DNA of 64,000 nt from Nymphalis io. Lineage: Eukaryota > Arthropoda > Insecta > Lepidoptera > Nymphalidae. Shown here one piece after another: positions 1-10,443 of this stretch (the stretch's first letter is position 1; each line of letters opens with the position of its first letter). The notes beneath the pieces are model-generated. The model had not been told where the DNA came from. It saw only the letters and a list, made by a program, of their open reading frames with translations, and did not search any database. The stretch is from NCBI RefSeq assembly GCF_905147045.1, contig NC_065897.1:7021001-7085000 (forward strand), written 5' to 3'. Position numbers and translations under genes: made by a program.

Positions 1-949
1 ATTATTGGTTAATAAGATAATGTTTTTATTTTTAATTAGACACACTACTGTGATTATATATTTATAATACAATTATAATATAAATATATATAAGTAAGCT
101 AATTTATTATTCCGAAGTATACTAATTATTTATTATTCTATGTATTGGTGGTACCAATAGATTTAAGTTGTAAATATTTATTCTTTGATCTACTACTAAG
201 CCATTCTTTCCTGTGTCTAGTGGCACTCAAAACGTGACAAGCCGTGTGAAGGGGACATAAATTGTGGACGTTTCTAGCGACACTTAACTTTAGATCTTGG
301 CGCGTCCGGCCACCGTCGCAGCTGGCAGCCATCCGAGCGGACGTAACTATACATAGCCGGTCTAACGAAATAGAAAATACCATTATTCTTTTTCTCGAGA
401 CAAGGAGGCGTTCAAGTACTATTATTTACAGCCAGATTTGTTTGTCTGAACGATGTTGTAAAATTGTGTGAATTACGATTTACTTTTGGCTTTGAAAACG
501 GAAATAATAAGTCTCAACACTAAAAAAACAGGGACACTAAATCATTATTAAAGTGTGATGTAACAATATTTATTTACGATTTCTCACTGGACTTAGACAT
601 TGGATTGTATTTAAAATGTTTATCGTACCAATTTGTCCATCGATCCGTCTTTCAGATCATAAAAGCTTATACTGTTTTCCGTCAATCTTTATTCAATTCA
701 AGTACGTTTCCAACTTAAGTTTTTATTCATCACAATCAACTTAAAAATATTATAAACTTTACATATCATTTCAAATAGGCAAAGAAATCTGAAATTATAA
801 ATAAACTATACTTAAAGTAATACATTTGATATAAGCTACATCAAAACCAATTTGTTCAGCTATTTTTATTTTAACAATATCATTAAAAATGCCGTATATA
901 TCGAAACCAACTTAATATTAAATGAGTTATAAGAAAAATCTATAAGTGA

Positions 950-1450
950 GATGTTTCTGATCCGGATGCCCATTTCGTTGGTCCATAGCGATCTTGGGAC
1001 ATTCAAATTGATGGTAAGGCTACGTTTCACCATTAAACGGGGTCTTATTAATTCCCCTTTCGACAGACCGACCGAGAAGGCTATAAATTCACCTCAACCA
1101 AAGGGATGACCAATTTCAGAACATTTACGCGCCACAAATTACGCGACCGTTGAAATATACTGGGCCGGAGATGGTATAGAATGGAGGGCAGGCGAGGACT
1201 GAAAAAGGCCAAATGTTAATTTAATGTTGAGAGCTACACGAAATTGCTTCAGTCCTCGAGATAGGAGAAATATTGGCTACCATCCGCGAAAAGGTCCAAA
1301 CACTAATTTCATGCAGGGTAAATGAGCCGAGGACAACGCGACGCAAAATCGATATTCATTTGACTAAACGTACATTTATTTAGGCTGGAAACGATATCAT
1401 GGAAATTAGAGGTCCACAAAAATTTCCATTGCTTAATCTCTTCACCGAAT
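950..1450. other. GC-richer noncoding island
   Basis: Base composition rises clearly above the AT-rich surroundings, but there is no open frame of note on either strand and no match to any repeat family found elsewhere in the window. It includes the inverted repeat at 1193-1258. It could be an old degraded element or a conserved regulatory block; the sequence alone does not decide. Confidence 0.3.
1193..1258. repeat. 11-bp inverted repeat with 44-nt loop
   Basis: CGAGGACTGAA at 1193-1203 is the exact reverse complement of TTCAGTCCTCG at 1248-1258. The arms are GC-rich for this region. No extension of the stem is visible, so it may be chance. Confidence 0.4.
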
Positions 1451-2372
1451 AATGATTTACGATTTTTGTTACAGACATTTTATCGATAGGATAATCATAT
1501 ACATTGAATTTATCCAATCGTGTTTTGGATAACAATTTTTGTCTTCCTGTGCTATATGAAAAAAAGAAGACAAAACATTGGGCAAGTTTGCTCTTCTAAT
1601 GGCTGTTTTATTTGTTCGCGTCAATATATCTAACGCGAGTTGGTAATGTTGTGCGAGCTAACTGTTTTATCACTTTATTGCATGAGATCGCATAAACTTC
1701 CGAAGTCGGTGGCAATAAAATGTTACAATAAGGGTAATTCTGTATACCAGTTACGTAAGGTCGAATGTAAAAATCTATAATTTTTCACTGGATGATATAA
1801 TAACAATAACAAAATAGCCAATGCCAGTTAGCATGCACACTTAATACCTTGCATTATATAACATTTTTTGTATTAATTGGCAACATTTTAATATACAATT
1901 TCTGGGCAACCGAATCTTACCATTAGTAATGTATAGTTATGTGCTTAAGCACAGATATATTAGTAGTTACAAATCCGCTCATGTTTTTTTCAACATTGAT
2001 TTGCTAATATGCGACGTGTGTTTCTAAGAAAATACAAATATTTCATTTTTCCATTAAATTACTGTAAGCGTTAGAAAATAGTACGACACTAGTACATGGA
2101 GTTAGATACTACCCTCTGTCGTTCACATCACTAGGCCGTTTACTGTTAACTGTTTTTTTTTTTATATTCGCCGGGAGGGCAAATGACTCTACTCCACCGG
2201 ATGGTAAGTGGTAGTAGAGTCCAAACGCGACGACGGCCAATACAGACGGGAAAAACGTTCTGTACTAGCCGCCTTCGCCTTGCCGGCCCGCAAGATGCCT
2301 CTTCACGCCTCGTTTGATGGAACCCGGGATGTAAGAGGAGGGGAACACGTGAGCTGGTAAGGAATTCCATTT

Positions 2373-3830
2373 TTAGGAAGTGCGACAAAGAAAGGAGTTG
2401 CCAAATTTCTTTGTTCGCGATGGAATTGATGTCACAGTTAGGCGGTGACATCGAGAACCAGCTCGCGTGGACTTAAGAAGGAAGGGGGAAGCAGGAATTA
2501 GAAAGAATAATTCCTCTGAGCACTCGCCGTGATACAGTCGATAGAAAGCGGTCAGTGCTGCTATCTCACGACGCAATTGTAAAGGTTCAAGGGTGTTTGT
2601 GACCTTTACGTCGCCAATAACGCGTACGGCACGTCGCTGCAACCGGTCCAAGGGCTCAAGTAGGTACATAGCGGAGCCATCCCAAAGGTGCGAGCAATAT
2701 TCCACGCAAGACCGTACCTGTGTTTTGTACAGCAGGCACAGTTGTTGTGGCGTGAAAAAGCGCCGCACCTTGTTCAGAACTCCGAGTTTCCGTGAAGCTG
2801 TTTTTATAACAGCCTCGATGTAATCCCTTGGACTAAGGTCGCAGCGAACGTCAATCCCCAGCATGGCGATTTTGCTTTGCATCACCAGCGGAGTACCACA
2901 GAGGGAGGGAAGAGGGGAAAATGTTGACTTTTTCGCCGTGAGAGCGCATACCTGTGTTTTCTTGGCATTAAACTCAACAAGATTATCAGAGCCCCGTTTG
3001 GCGATGAGCTCTAACGTCCTATCGAGTTCAATGACAAGATCCTTTCGCCTCTCCTCAATTTCCGCTCGCCCAGCCACTGCACGTCCGTGGTATCCACCAT
3101 GCACTGTACTATCGTCTGCATAGCAATGTATGTTCCCAAGAGAGAGCATATCATTGATATGCAAAAGAAAGAGTGTGGGAGATAGCACAAATCCCTGGGG
3201 GACCCCAGCATTCACTACATAGAATTGTGAAGCGCAACCATCAACAAAAACAAGAAAGCTACGCTTGTGTAGGAAGCTGGCAATCCAGGTGCATAGCTGA
3301 GCAGGCAGACCATATGCCGGAAGCATGGAGAGAAGACTTCTGTGCCAGACCCTGTCGAAAGCCTTGGAGATATCGAGGCTGACAGCCAACGATTCTCCAT
3401 GCTTGTCGATAGCTTCACCCCAGAGGTGTGTTACGTACGCTAGAAGATCACCTGTGGACCGTTTTGGTCGAAACCCGTACTGACGATCATTAATTTAACA
3501 GTGATCTTCTAGGTAATGGATCAGTTGGTTATTTAAAATCCGTTCCATCACCTTACAATGTACTGAGGTGATAGCTATTGGCCGATAATTTGCCAGGTCA
3601 GACCGATCCCCTTTTTTGGAAACCGCTTGCACATTAGCTCTTCTCCAAGCCTCCGGCACACATCCCAAAGAGAGAGAAAGTTGGAACAGGCGCGTTAACA
3701 CAGGAGACAGCTCCGCTGCGCACTTCTTCAGCACTATGGCTGGTATTCCATCGGAACCGCTAGCTTTCCGTACATCAAGTGATTGCAGCTCCGCACGCAC
3801 ATCACGTTGCCTGATTTTAATGTCAGGCAT
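2373..3830 (-). pseudogene. LINE ORF2 reverse transcriptase domain with one in-frame stop
   Basis: This is the reverse transcriptase of the LINE at 2152-4757. Visible motifs in order are SGSDGIPAIVLKKCA, LANYRPIAITS, SLDISKAFDRVWH, NAGVPQG and the catalytic CYADDST (YADD at 3111-3122). The two halves, 3495-3830 and 2373-3389, are in the same frame, and the bases between them read sensibly (QYGFRPKRSTGDLLAYVTHL). The only break is an in-frame TAA at 3495-3497 just before that stretch. A second stop cuts off the C-terminal WNSLPAHVFPS region. The YADD motif is intact, but the stops mean no full protein. Neighbouring endonuclease sequence is in another frame. Confidence 0.85.
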
Positions 3831-4757
3831 CGTATGGCCACATGAAGGTATTGTAGGTGAAGCGCACTACAATCATCAAATATATCATCAAACCAACGGT
3901 TACGCGTACTCCTACTGACGAGATCTGAGCTAGGAATGTAGTATTCCATTCCCAATATGATCTCGTCAGCAACAGCAGCGGCACTAGCTGTCGGGTCATT
4001 CCCACTGAAGCAACGTTCCTTCCAAGGGACCGACGCATAGTAATCGCACATACCGTCCCAATCCGCCGACTTATAGTGCCAAACGCGACGTTTGCATACC
4101 GCTAGTGGCGGCAGCTTGGCCTGTGGCACTCTGGTACATATAAGGCTGTGATCCGAAGAGCCAAGAGGAGCCTGAACCACAACCTGATATTCCACCGGGT
4201 GAGAAGTCAGCAGAAGGTCCAGTAGAGAAGGTGCTTGCCCATCAATGTCTGGGATCCGGGTGGGCTGATCAACCAGTTGGGTCAAGTCATGTGTAAGAGC
4301 AAAAGCATGAGCAGTAGTTCCAGCATGGTCAGTTTTGAGGGATTTCAACCATGATTCGTGGTGAGCATTAAAATCTCCCAAAAATACCAATTCCGCGTTA
4401 GGAAATTGCTCTTGCGCAGCATCTGCCACCCGACTAAGATGGTCAAATAATCGGCTTGTCTCCAAGTCACCATTGTGGGATCTGTAGAGGCACACGTAGA
4501 CTCGGCTCTGACGAACCAGGTCCACACGTACCACCAACATGGAGAAGGAGGGGTCCTCCAAGCAGCGCAGTAGGTGACACAAACATCCGTCCTGACGAAC
4601 AAGCATACTCCGGCTTTCGCTTTGAAGGATTCTTCAAGCGTGATAATTAAGGTATAATTAAGGTAGCTGGTATCGGCAGGACGGAGTATTTGTGTCTCCG
4701 TGAGAAACAACATTGCTGGCCGTGCTGTCTCGAGATGGTGGTGGACAGCGTTGAGGT
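3831..4757 (-). pseudogene. LINE ORF2 endonuclease domain, N-terminally truncated
   Basis: This is an apurinic/apyrimidinic-type endonuclease, which nicks target DNA for retrotransposition. Visible motifs are LFLTETQ near the truncated start, VFLGDFNAHHESW and LGSSDHSLI (the catalytic His region). The first part (about 4610-4757) and the main frame (3734-4606) are in different frames, and another shift separates the main frame from the reverse transcriptase. The start of the domain is missing because the element is 5' truncated. Confidence 0.8.
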
Positions 4758-5404
4758 TAGTGTGGACTAACTATAATTATTTAGGCTTAAAAATTAGCCA
4801 ATACACGTCTCTCTAACTTATTTTTTCATTCACCGCCGAAGAAGGTGATGCTGGTTAACGAAACTAATGCTTGCTCTAAATCCTTCTACCTTTAGCAAAC
4901 ATTCAAATTATTTTTCCCTTATAGTACTAAAATTATTAAATTATTTTGAAATGTAGTAAATTCTAAACAATATATTATAAGATGATTTCAAAATTTTGTG
5001 TACCCAATATTCCAATATCATTTTGTATTATGCAAGGTTAACATAACATTGATATTATTTTAGGGACTTATTGCCTCATGTAATTATTGAAATAGAGTAT
5101 TATCTATATAAATTATTCATAAACTTTGGTCAAAGGGATATATGAATTTGTACATGTGTGTACAAATTCATATATTATATTAAAGATCTTTGTCCAATTA
5201 ATGGAATTTTCGTAATTTATTATAAGCGAATGAGTATGTGTGTACTTTAAATATATTTTGTTAATACATACAAGATTTTGATTTTAAATATTTGCAATCA
5301 AAATATTATATGAGTAATCTGTCTACACGGACAAGGCATAAAGCTTGCTATATCAAATGCTATTTCAAACAGAAAATTGACTGTAGGCTGACTGATTGTA
5401 ACAA
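4758..5404. other. AT-rich intronic sequence
   Basis: No gene or recognisable repeat body is visible, apart from the hairpin at 5126-5198. Confidence 0.5.
5126..5198. repeat. Hairpin with 16-bp perfect inner stem and outer arms
   Basis: ATATATGAATTTGTAC at 5138-5153 pairs perfectly with GTACAAATTCATATAT at 5160-5175 around a 6-nt loop. Outside it, TTGGTCAAAG (about 5126) and CTTTGTCCAA (about 5189) form a second near-complementary pair. The nested arms suggest a small foldback or MITE-like element. No transposase is present. Confidence 0.5.
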
Positions 5405-5505
5405 TATTATGGTAGTAGGGCTTTTCCGTGCAGTTCCGTGTGGTAGGTACCACCAAAGTCTTAGAATTGTTGTGTTCCGGCTCGAAGAGTGAGTGAGCCA
5501 GTGTT
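5405..5505 (+). repeat. SINE-like family S2, 5' part of a split copy
   Basis: It matches the 5' half of the S2 family seen whole at 50742-51028 (GGTAGGTACCACC, TGTTGTGTTCCGG, GAGTGAGTGAGCCAGTGT). The family's 3' half appears 950 bp to the right at 6452-6540 in the same orientation. Confidence 0.65.
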
Positions 5506-6451
5506 CACAATTCATTCGCAATCTTCGTTTTATTAAAATTCATGTGTTCTAATAGTTGAGACATTTCGTCTTCATGTTTTTAAAATTGGACTTAAATCTA
5601 TCTGTAATAATTTTATTCAAATCACGATTTTTGTTTTGAAATTCCGGCGTTTCGCACATTTTTCATGAGCGTACTTGTGGTAATAAATTTGCATTTTTAT
5701 CAATTTACAAGTAAAATAAAATCATTCTAAAGTGTTTATTTTCTATATATATTACCGAATAAACACTTATTAGTACGTGTATTTGGAGATATTTAGACCG
5801 TAAAATAAATGTTAACAGTTTCACTCGAACTAAAATAAGGCAATGTAAAAATAAGTATTAAGGTTGTAACACGACCGCCTCGTAAATATCTACCTAACCT
5901 TAAGATATTTCTCCACTCTATAAACACAACATTTATGGGGTCATTAGAAAAACCATCTTATCTGAATGCTTATACACATTTTTATGGAAATTAACAGACT
6001 GTTAATGTAAGCATTTCTTTTATTATATATTTGACTTTTATTATGACTCTTGAGGCGTATTACTAGCTAAACTCTAACTAGGTGACACTATGTTCTCTAA
6101 GCACAGGGTAGAAAATCCTTAAACCAGACATTCTATAGGAGAGCCTATAAGTACGTATTATAATCTAGATTAAGATTAAAAGATAAAAAATATAAATTAC
6201 AGTTAATTATCTCTTTGTTAGGTATCTCAAATCTTAATGGATTATAGAAGCAGAAAAATTATAAGGATCGTCACGTGTCGTCATTTTGATGAACAAATTT
6301 GAGAAAAATACCATATTATTGAAAAGATAAAAAATCTGATAGTAAGGGTAGGAATGTATGTTTCTCTAAACGGCTCTGTTTTATTAAATTAAGCGCATAT
6401 AAAATATGAATAAAAGTATTTTTAAGATTTTACTTTATGTAGGATAATTAA
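5506..6451. other. Sequence separating two halves of an S2 repeat
   Basis: About 950 bp of AT-rich sequence without a recognisable gene lies exactly between the 5' and 3' parts of an S2 copy. It is probably a later insertion of an unidentified element. No terminal repeats or target duplication could be confirmed by eye. Confidence 0.4.
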
Positions 6452-6540
6452 TCAACACAATGATATCATCTTAGTTTCCAAGTTTGGTGGCGCATTGGCG
6501 ACTTAAGGGATGGTGAATATTACTTCTATGGGCTAATATA
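6452..6540 (+). repeat. SINE-like family S2, 3' part of a split copy
   Basis: It contains CATCTTAGTTTCCAAG, TTGGTGGCGCATTGGCGA and the TATGGGC region of S2, continuing the fragment at 5405-5505 after a small gap. Confidence 0.6.
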
Positions 6541-7181
6541 CAATAATTAACAAGTAAGTAAATGAATCGTTGTTGATATAAGTAATAGTTATAAATAAAA
6601 CAAATTGTTTTTTTTTTTTGTTTTAAAATGATCCATATTTCTTTTATAAAATAAATTAAAAGTTAGTTGTATGTATAAATTGTTATATTTGCTATATTTA
6701 TTTGGGGGCTATTTAACAAGAATCGGTAATAAACTTATAACTTGTAAATATTTCAGAGGAATATTAAAAAAATATATAAATTATCAAGATTAAATATTCC
6801 ATACTTGCCTTAAGTATAAGAGAAATATTATCTGATACTATTATTTTAATTAGCTAAATAGCATAATGTAACAAACGACGCTAACTCACTTATCGTCTAT
6901 CGTTGTTAAGTAGGTACTAACTACAAGTGCTTAAGTTGATTTATAATTAATCATTAATCTTACAAGTTAAACGCAGACTTTATCGTAAATATATATTCCC
7001 TATTAATAAATGTTATATAACAGTTGATGTTTTATCTTACAACAAATATTGATATCAGAAAGAAAGAATTAAATGTGTTACTATCAAACCATTAGTGCGA
7101 TATTAAGGTCGTTTGTAAAAATTATGAACAAATCAAAAAGTTCAAAATGTAACTGACATACGGGATCCGTTAGTTAATTAG
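6541..7181. other. AT-rich intronic sequence
   Basis: I see no gene and no repeat family here. Confidence 0.5.
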
Positions 7182-7467
7182 TGTTAAACTCAACGCTACG
7201 ACCAATGCGTATATAATTAAGAATAATCTAATATTTATTTAAGTTAATTTGATTATAAATTTTGTTTTAATGTTATTTCATTACGTGATATGATTTTTAC
7301 AACTACCAACATTATAATGATTTAAATTTTGTATAAATAGCGATGTATTTACAATAAACGATCATAATTATTGTTGAACTCGAGCAGGGTGATCATCTGC
7401 CTGTTTAATAAACATTGTTTATAACAACACAACACTTCTTTCGCTTCCTGGCTCAACTTCTGTTTCA
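7182..7467 (+). repeat. 5' LTR
   Basis: It starts with TG and ends with CA. It includes a TATAAATAGCG box, AATAAA signals and a 3' segment GCCTGTTTAATAAACATTG conserved in all three LTR copies of the window. Confidence 0.8.
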
Positions 7468-7485
7468 TCTCAGAAGTGGGATCGA
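7468..7485 (+). other. Primer-binding site, tRNA-Leu-like
   Basis: TCTCAGAAGTGGGATCG directly follows the LTR. It resembles the complement of the 3' end of insect tRNA-Leu (CAGAAGTGGGAT core), recalled from memory and offset a few bases from the CCA end. Confidence 0.55.
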
Positions 7486-7825
7486 CCTAAAAATATGTCA
7501 GGACCGATCCGTCTATATCATCTGAAGAAGAAGAAGAAATGTTGGCAAGAAAGAAAAATGAATCTGTGACAATGACTAAGTACTTTCACGGAAAAATGTC
7601 ATTACTTAAGAAATGCAAGATTAGTGGTGAAGATGCTGTATCCTGTATAATAAGAGGCGGATTGAAATGGTGAATTCCGCTAGATGATCAACTTGGACAA
7701 GAGGCCGCGCTGAAGGTGTTCCGTCGAATACTATTTCAAGCACACGAGAACTCGCAGATACAAAACGCTGCTACACATGTCATTGAACGGGGCACGAGGC
7801 GAAGTATTATAAGGCGACAACGCGC

Positions 7826-7870
7826 TGCAACTTCTGTCATAGCTGGGGGCACAGCATCGCGACGTGCTGG
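7826..7870 (+). pseudogene. gag CCHC zinc-knuckle remnant
   Basis: The frame starting at 7826 reads CNFCHSWGHSIATCW. This is a CX2CX4HX4C zinc knuckle, the nucleic-acid-binding motif of retroelement Gag. It lies between the LTRs in the expected orientation. The surrounding frame is broken, so only this motif is secure. Confidence 0.7.
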
Positions 7871-8132
7871 TTTTCTTCAAGCCCATACAAAAGGTCAGCA
7901 ACGTTTTACATATTACCTACGATATTTTGTCTGACTTATATAAGAAAATTGCTTATGTGAAAGGTCACGGGTTAATCGCATATATAGATAAAGATAAAGG
8001 ATAAAGGTAGCAAATTAAATTTTGCTCGAATTAACAAAAAAATTAAAACCAACTTCAACCCTCTAATGTAGTAATAAGAGTTCTTTCATAGTCATTCATT
8101 CATCCATTTCAGTCATTTCATTTCATTCTTTA

Positions 8133-8249
8133 GGTAAATGTGAGATAGAAACAAATATTGATAATATTGTACTGAATGGACAAGTTGAGATAACAGACTA
8201 TCATCTACCCGACACAGATTTAATAATAGGTCATACATTGATTAATTAA
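8133..8249 (+). pseudogene. Retropepsin-like protease C-terminal fragment
   Basis: A 38-codon frame ends in LPDTDLIIGHTLIN and then a stop. The hydrophobic-Ile-Gly-His/Arg pattern resembles the C-terminal part of retroviral-type aspartic proteases. The catalytic Asp-Ser/Thr-Gly part is not present here. Placement after the zinc knuckle supports the call. Confidence 0.5.
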
Positions 8250-8264
8250 AATCATGTTAGCTTA

Positions 8265-8459
8265 GTGACTACCGCTGCATCTGTGTCATTTTACCCGACA
8301 AATAAATTGAACATTGACGTTATAGGTATTAATTTAGATTCTAATGACTTTATAAATAGTTTTCCTGTACTCTTATCTGAAAATATTAATATTAAAAAAT
8401 GTAATTATGCCTTCGTGTCCGTTAAGGTTATTGATTATTTATACACGGAGAACAAATAG
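8265..8459 (+). pseudogene. Short pol linker-like frame between LTRs
   Basis: A 64-codon frame follows the protease remnant in another frame. It reads like the protease-to-RT linker of Gypsy-type pol (Phe-Pro-Val-Leu-Leu, Asn/Lys-rich). There is no catalytic motif. It is probably the last surviving piece of pol before the deletion. Confidence 0.35.
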
Positions 8460-8785
8460 TATTTGATACACGGGGTCCATTACGAGTTAGGAGGTAGGTA
8501 CATCTTATTACATAACAGAATGTTTAATTAATTGTAAAGATTGTTTTATCAAAGTAATTAATGTAGGAGATGATGAAATTTCATGAAAAAACCGTCTGTG
8601 TGACTAAAAATATGAGTCACTGGTAAAGGCTTCAATTATAAGTAACAGAAGAAAATATTTCTAATTAGTAATAATATATTAAATTTTGTCACATATTGAA
8701 AACGATATACTTTTTGGCCTGCATTTTTTTTTTCCAGATATCCGATGCCGGTGAAAACTCTACCAGCAGTTTCAGGATGGCCGAG

Positions 8786-9066
8786 TGTTAAACTCAACGC
8801 TACGACCAACGCGTATATAATTTAGAATAACCTAATATTTATTTGTTAATTTGATTATAAATTTTGTTTCAATGTTATTTAATTTCGTGATATGATTTTT
8901 ACAACTACCAAAATTATAATGATTTAAATTTTGTATAAATAGCGATGTATTTACAATGAACGATCATAATTATTGTTCAGCAGCAAGCAGCAGGGTGGTA
9001 ACTCTGCCTGTTTAATAAATATTTTTTATAACATCACAACACTTCTCTGGCTCACCTTCTGTTTCT
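8786..9066 (+). repeat. 3' LTR
   Basis: A direct repeat of 7182-7467 with scattered substitutions. The last base of the expected CA end is changed. The sequence just upstream (CAGGATGGCCGAG) occupies the polypurine-tract position but is only weakly purine-rich. Confidence 0.75.
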
Positions 9067-9311
9067 TGTGTATTTTGGAATTATTGTGCCTGTAATAACA
9101 CTATTTCACTAACCCTTAAAACCTAGATTGTTTTTACACAAAGATAAAACAAAAGTAAACTAATATACAGTTATATAATCGTTATAACTTCTCTTTATTG
9201 TTTACGCTTTGATCATAACATACTTTCAAAGAATAATAAAGTAAAAAATAATTTTCCAAATCGGCTTATGGCTTACAAGTGGCGGAGTTGTGAGGTAACA
9301 AACATAAAAAA

Positions 9312-10055
9312 AAACGAGCAAGTGCGAGTCGGACTCGTGCACTGAGGGTTCCGTACCACTACACAATAATTAAAGATTTACCAGGTTATTTTAAGAATTA
9401 GACTTTTTATATGTTTTCCTTTAATTTGTTCGTAAAAAATAAATTTCCTTATTTTTTTTTTAAATATCAGGCCCGGTAGTAAGTTTTTTTTTCATCATTT
9501 CAAAATCAGTCCCCAAGACGTATATTTAATTACAATATATCATTGATTGCGTTGACTTACAAATTTGTTTTTTTACAGCTCCAAGGGACTGCAGATTTGA
9601 GTATTTGATATCAATTTAAACTAAGTTTAAATTGTTAGATTTAATTAATCTAAATGAGAAAAAGAGTTACACATAGACAAACAGACACTGATATAATAAT
9701 TAATTTGCAGTTTTCGGGTTCTTGCATTATAGTTGTGCTATAAATATTGCTTCTTGAAAAATGTATGATTCTAGGTCAACGCAAAGTACCCTATAGGTTT
9801 TGATTCCCTTTGCGATTGTATGGAAAATGCGACATAAGCGGCCATATATTTTGATTGTGTAGACTTAGAGGTTTTATTTTTTCACAGCTCCTAGGGTCCG
9901 CAGACCTCACTATATATCATTTCAACCTTATACCTCTACGCGTTTCTGAGAAAAAGGGTATTGACGGACAGACGGACAGTCTGACGGTCAGATGAACAAC
10001 GAAGTGATCTTATAAGGGTTCCTTTTTTACTTTAGAGGTACGGAACCCTAAAAAT
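9312..10055. repeat. Repeat with 12-bp terminal inverted repeats
   Basis: GGGTTCCGTACC at 9346-9357 is the exact reverse complement of GGTACGGAACCC at 10037-10048. The left end also holds GAGCAAGTGCGAGTCGGACTCG and the right end holds tandem CAGACGGACAG units, then AGGGTTCC...GGAACCCT, a short terminal hairpin. I recall this pair of ends from many lepidopteran genomes as a dispersed repeat, but I cannot name the family. There is no coding content, so it would be non-autonomous. Confidence 0.6.
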
Positions 10056-10443
10056 CGAAATGAGTACCTTCCTTATTTTTAAATCGCTTAAAAATAATAG
10101 TCTACATACATTGACAACAATACACAACGTTATTCTATTAAAAAGTAATACATTATTTTCAAAATAAATGGTATCTTATACGTTCATACTAACTCAAGCC
10201 CACAAAACGCACGAAGTCAAGAATAAATTCCAAATATTACGGAACGAGGGTAACATAAGAATATGAAGCAATATCTATTTCATATGACCGCTCTTATAGC
10301 TCCGAGCAAAAACCCTTCAATCTCGAACTCTTCGGGTACGATCTCGCATAACTTTACAACGCTTTACCTTCTTTATATATTGATTATATAATATTATTTT
10401 AGCCTAGACATATATTATATGTATATAATGTAGTGCATCTTAC
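10056..10443. other. Start of TMTC intron 2
   Basis: On the minus strand this begins with a GTAAGATG donor. I see no gene or repeat in it. Confidence 0.5.

Larger units (their letters stand above)
1..2151. other. Intron 2 sequence of TMTC without a recognised gene
   Basis: This stretch lies downstream (minus strand) of TMTC exon 2 and so should be intron 2. No reading frame resembles a known protein. The two 70-80-codon frames at 138-471 overlap on opposite strands and look like chance. A GC-richer patch sits at about 255-420 and another at 950-1450. The rest is AT-rich, with no repeat I recognise. Confidence 0.5.
2152..4757 (-). mobile_element. CR1/Jockey-type non-LTR retrotransposon, 5' truncated
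   Basis: A minus-strand LINE about 2.6 kb long. The 3' end is a poly(A) tail, seen as a T run at 2153-2163. Reading 5' to 3' it carries the apurinic-type endonuclease, a linker, reverse transcriptase and a short C-terminal tail ending in a 3' UTR. The 5' end falls inside the endonuclease N-terminus, so ORF1 and the 5' UTR are lost, as usual for incomplete target-primed reverse transcription. No clear target-site duplication was found. The coding region has few breaks, so the copy is fairly young. Its 3' UTR contains a CCACTTACCATC(A/C)GGTGG block shared with a second LINE copy at 32621-32639 and with a SINE-like family. The clade assignment rests on motif style only. Confidence 0.85.
7182..9066 (+). 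mobile_element. Internally deleted LTR retrotransposon (Ty3/Gypsy-type)
   Basis: Two direct repeats of about 285 bp (7182-7467 and 8786-9066) flank about 1.3 kb of interior. Both start TGTTAAACTCAACGCTACG and end in CTTCTGTTTC. The base order after the left LTR fits a primer-binding site complementary to the tRNA-Leu 3' region. The interior keeps a gag-type CCHC zinc knuckle, the end of a retropepsin-like protease and a short following frame. Reverse transcriptase, RNase H and integrase are missing, so it is non-autonomous. The LTRs differ by point changes and small indels, so the insertion is not recent. A related solo LTR lies at 30212-30510. No convincing target-site duplication was seen. 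Confidence 0.8.

Noticed and set aside
138..471. Overlapping 69-81-codon frames on both strands
   Set aside because: They overlap antisense, have no recognisable domain and no splice or start context that stands out.
1..10443. Further TMTC exons in intron 2 sequence
   Set aside because: I looked for later family motifs on the minus strand (such as the DWSM/PATNLF regions recalled from TMTC2) and found none. The next exons are probably left of the window.
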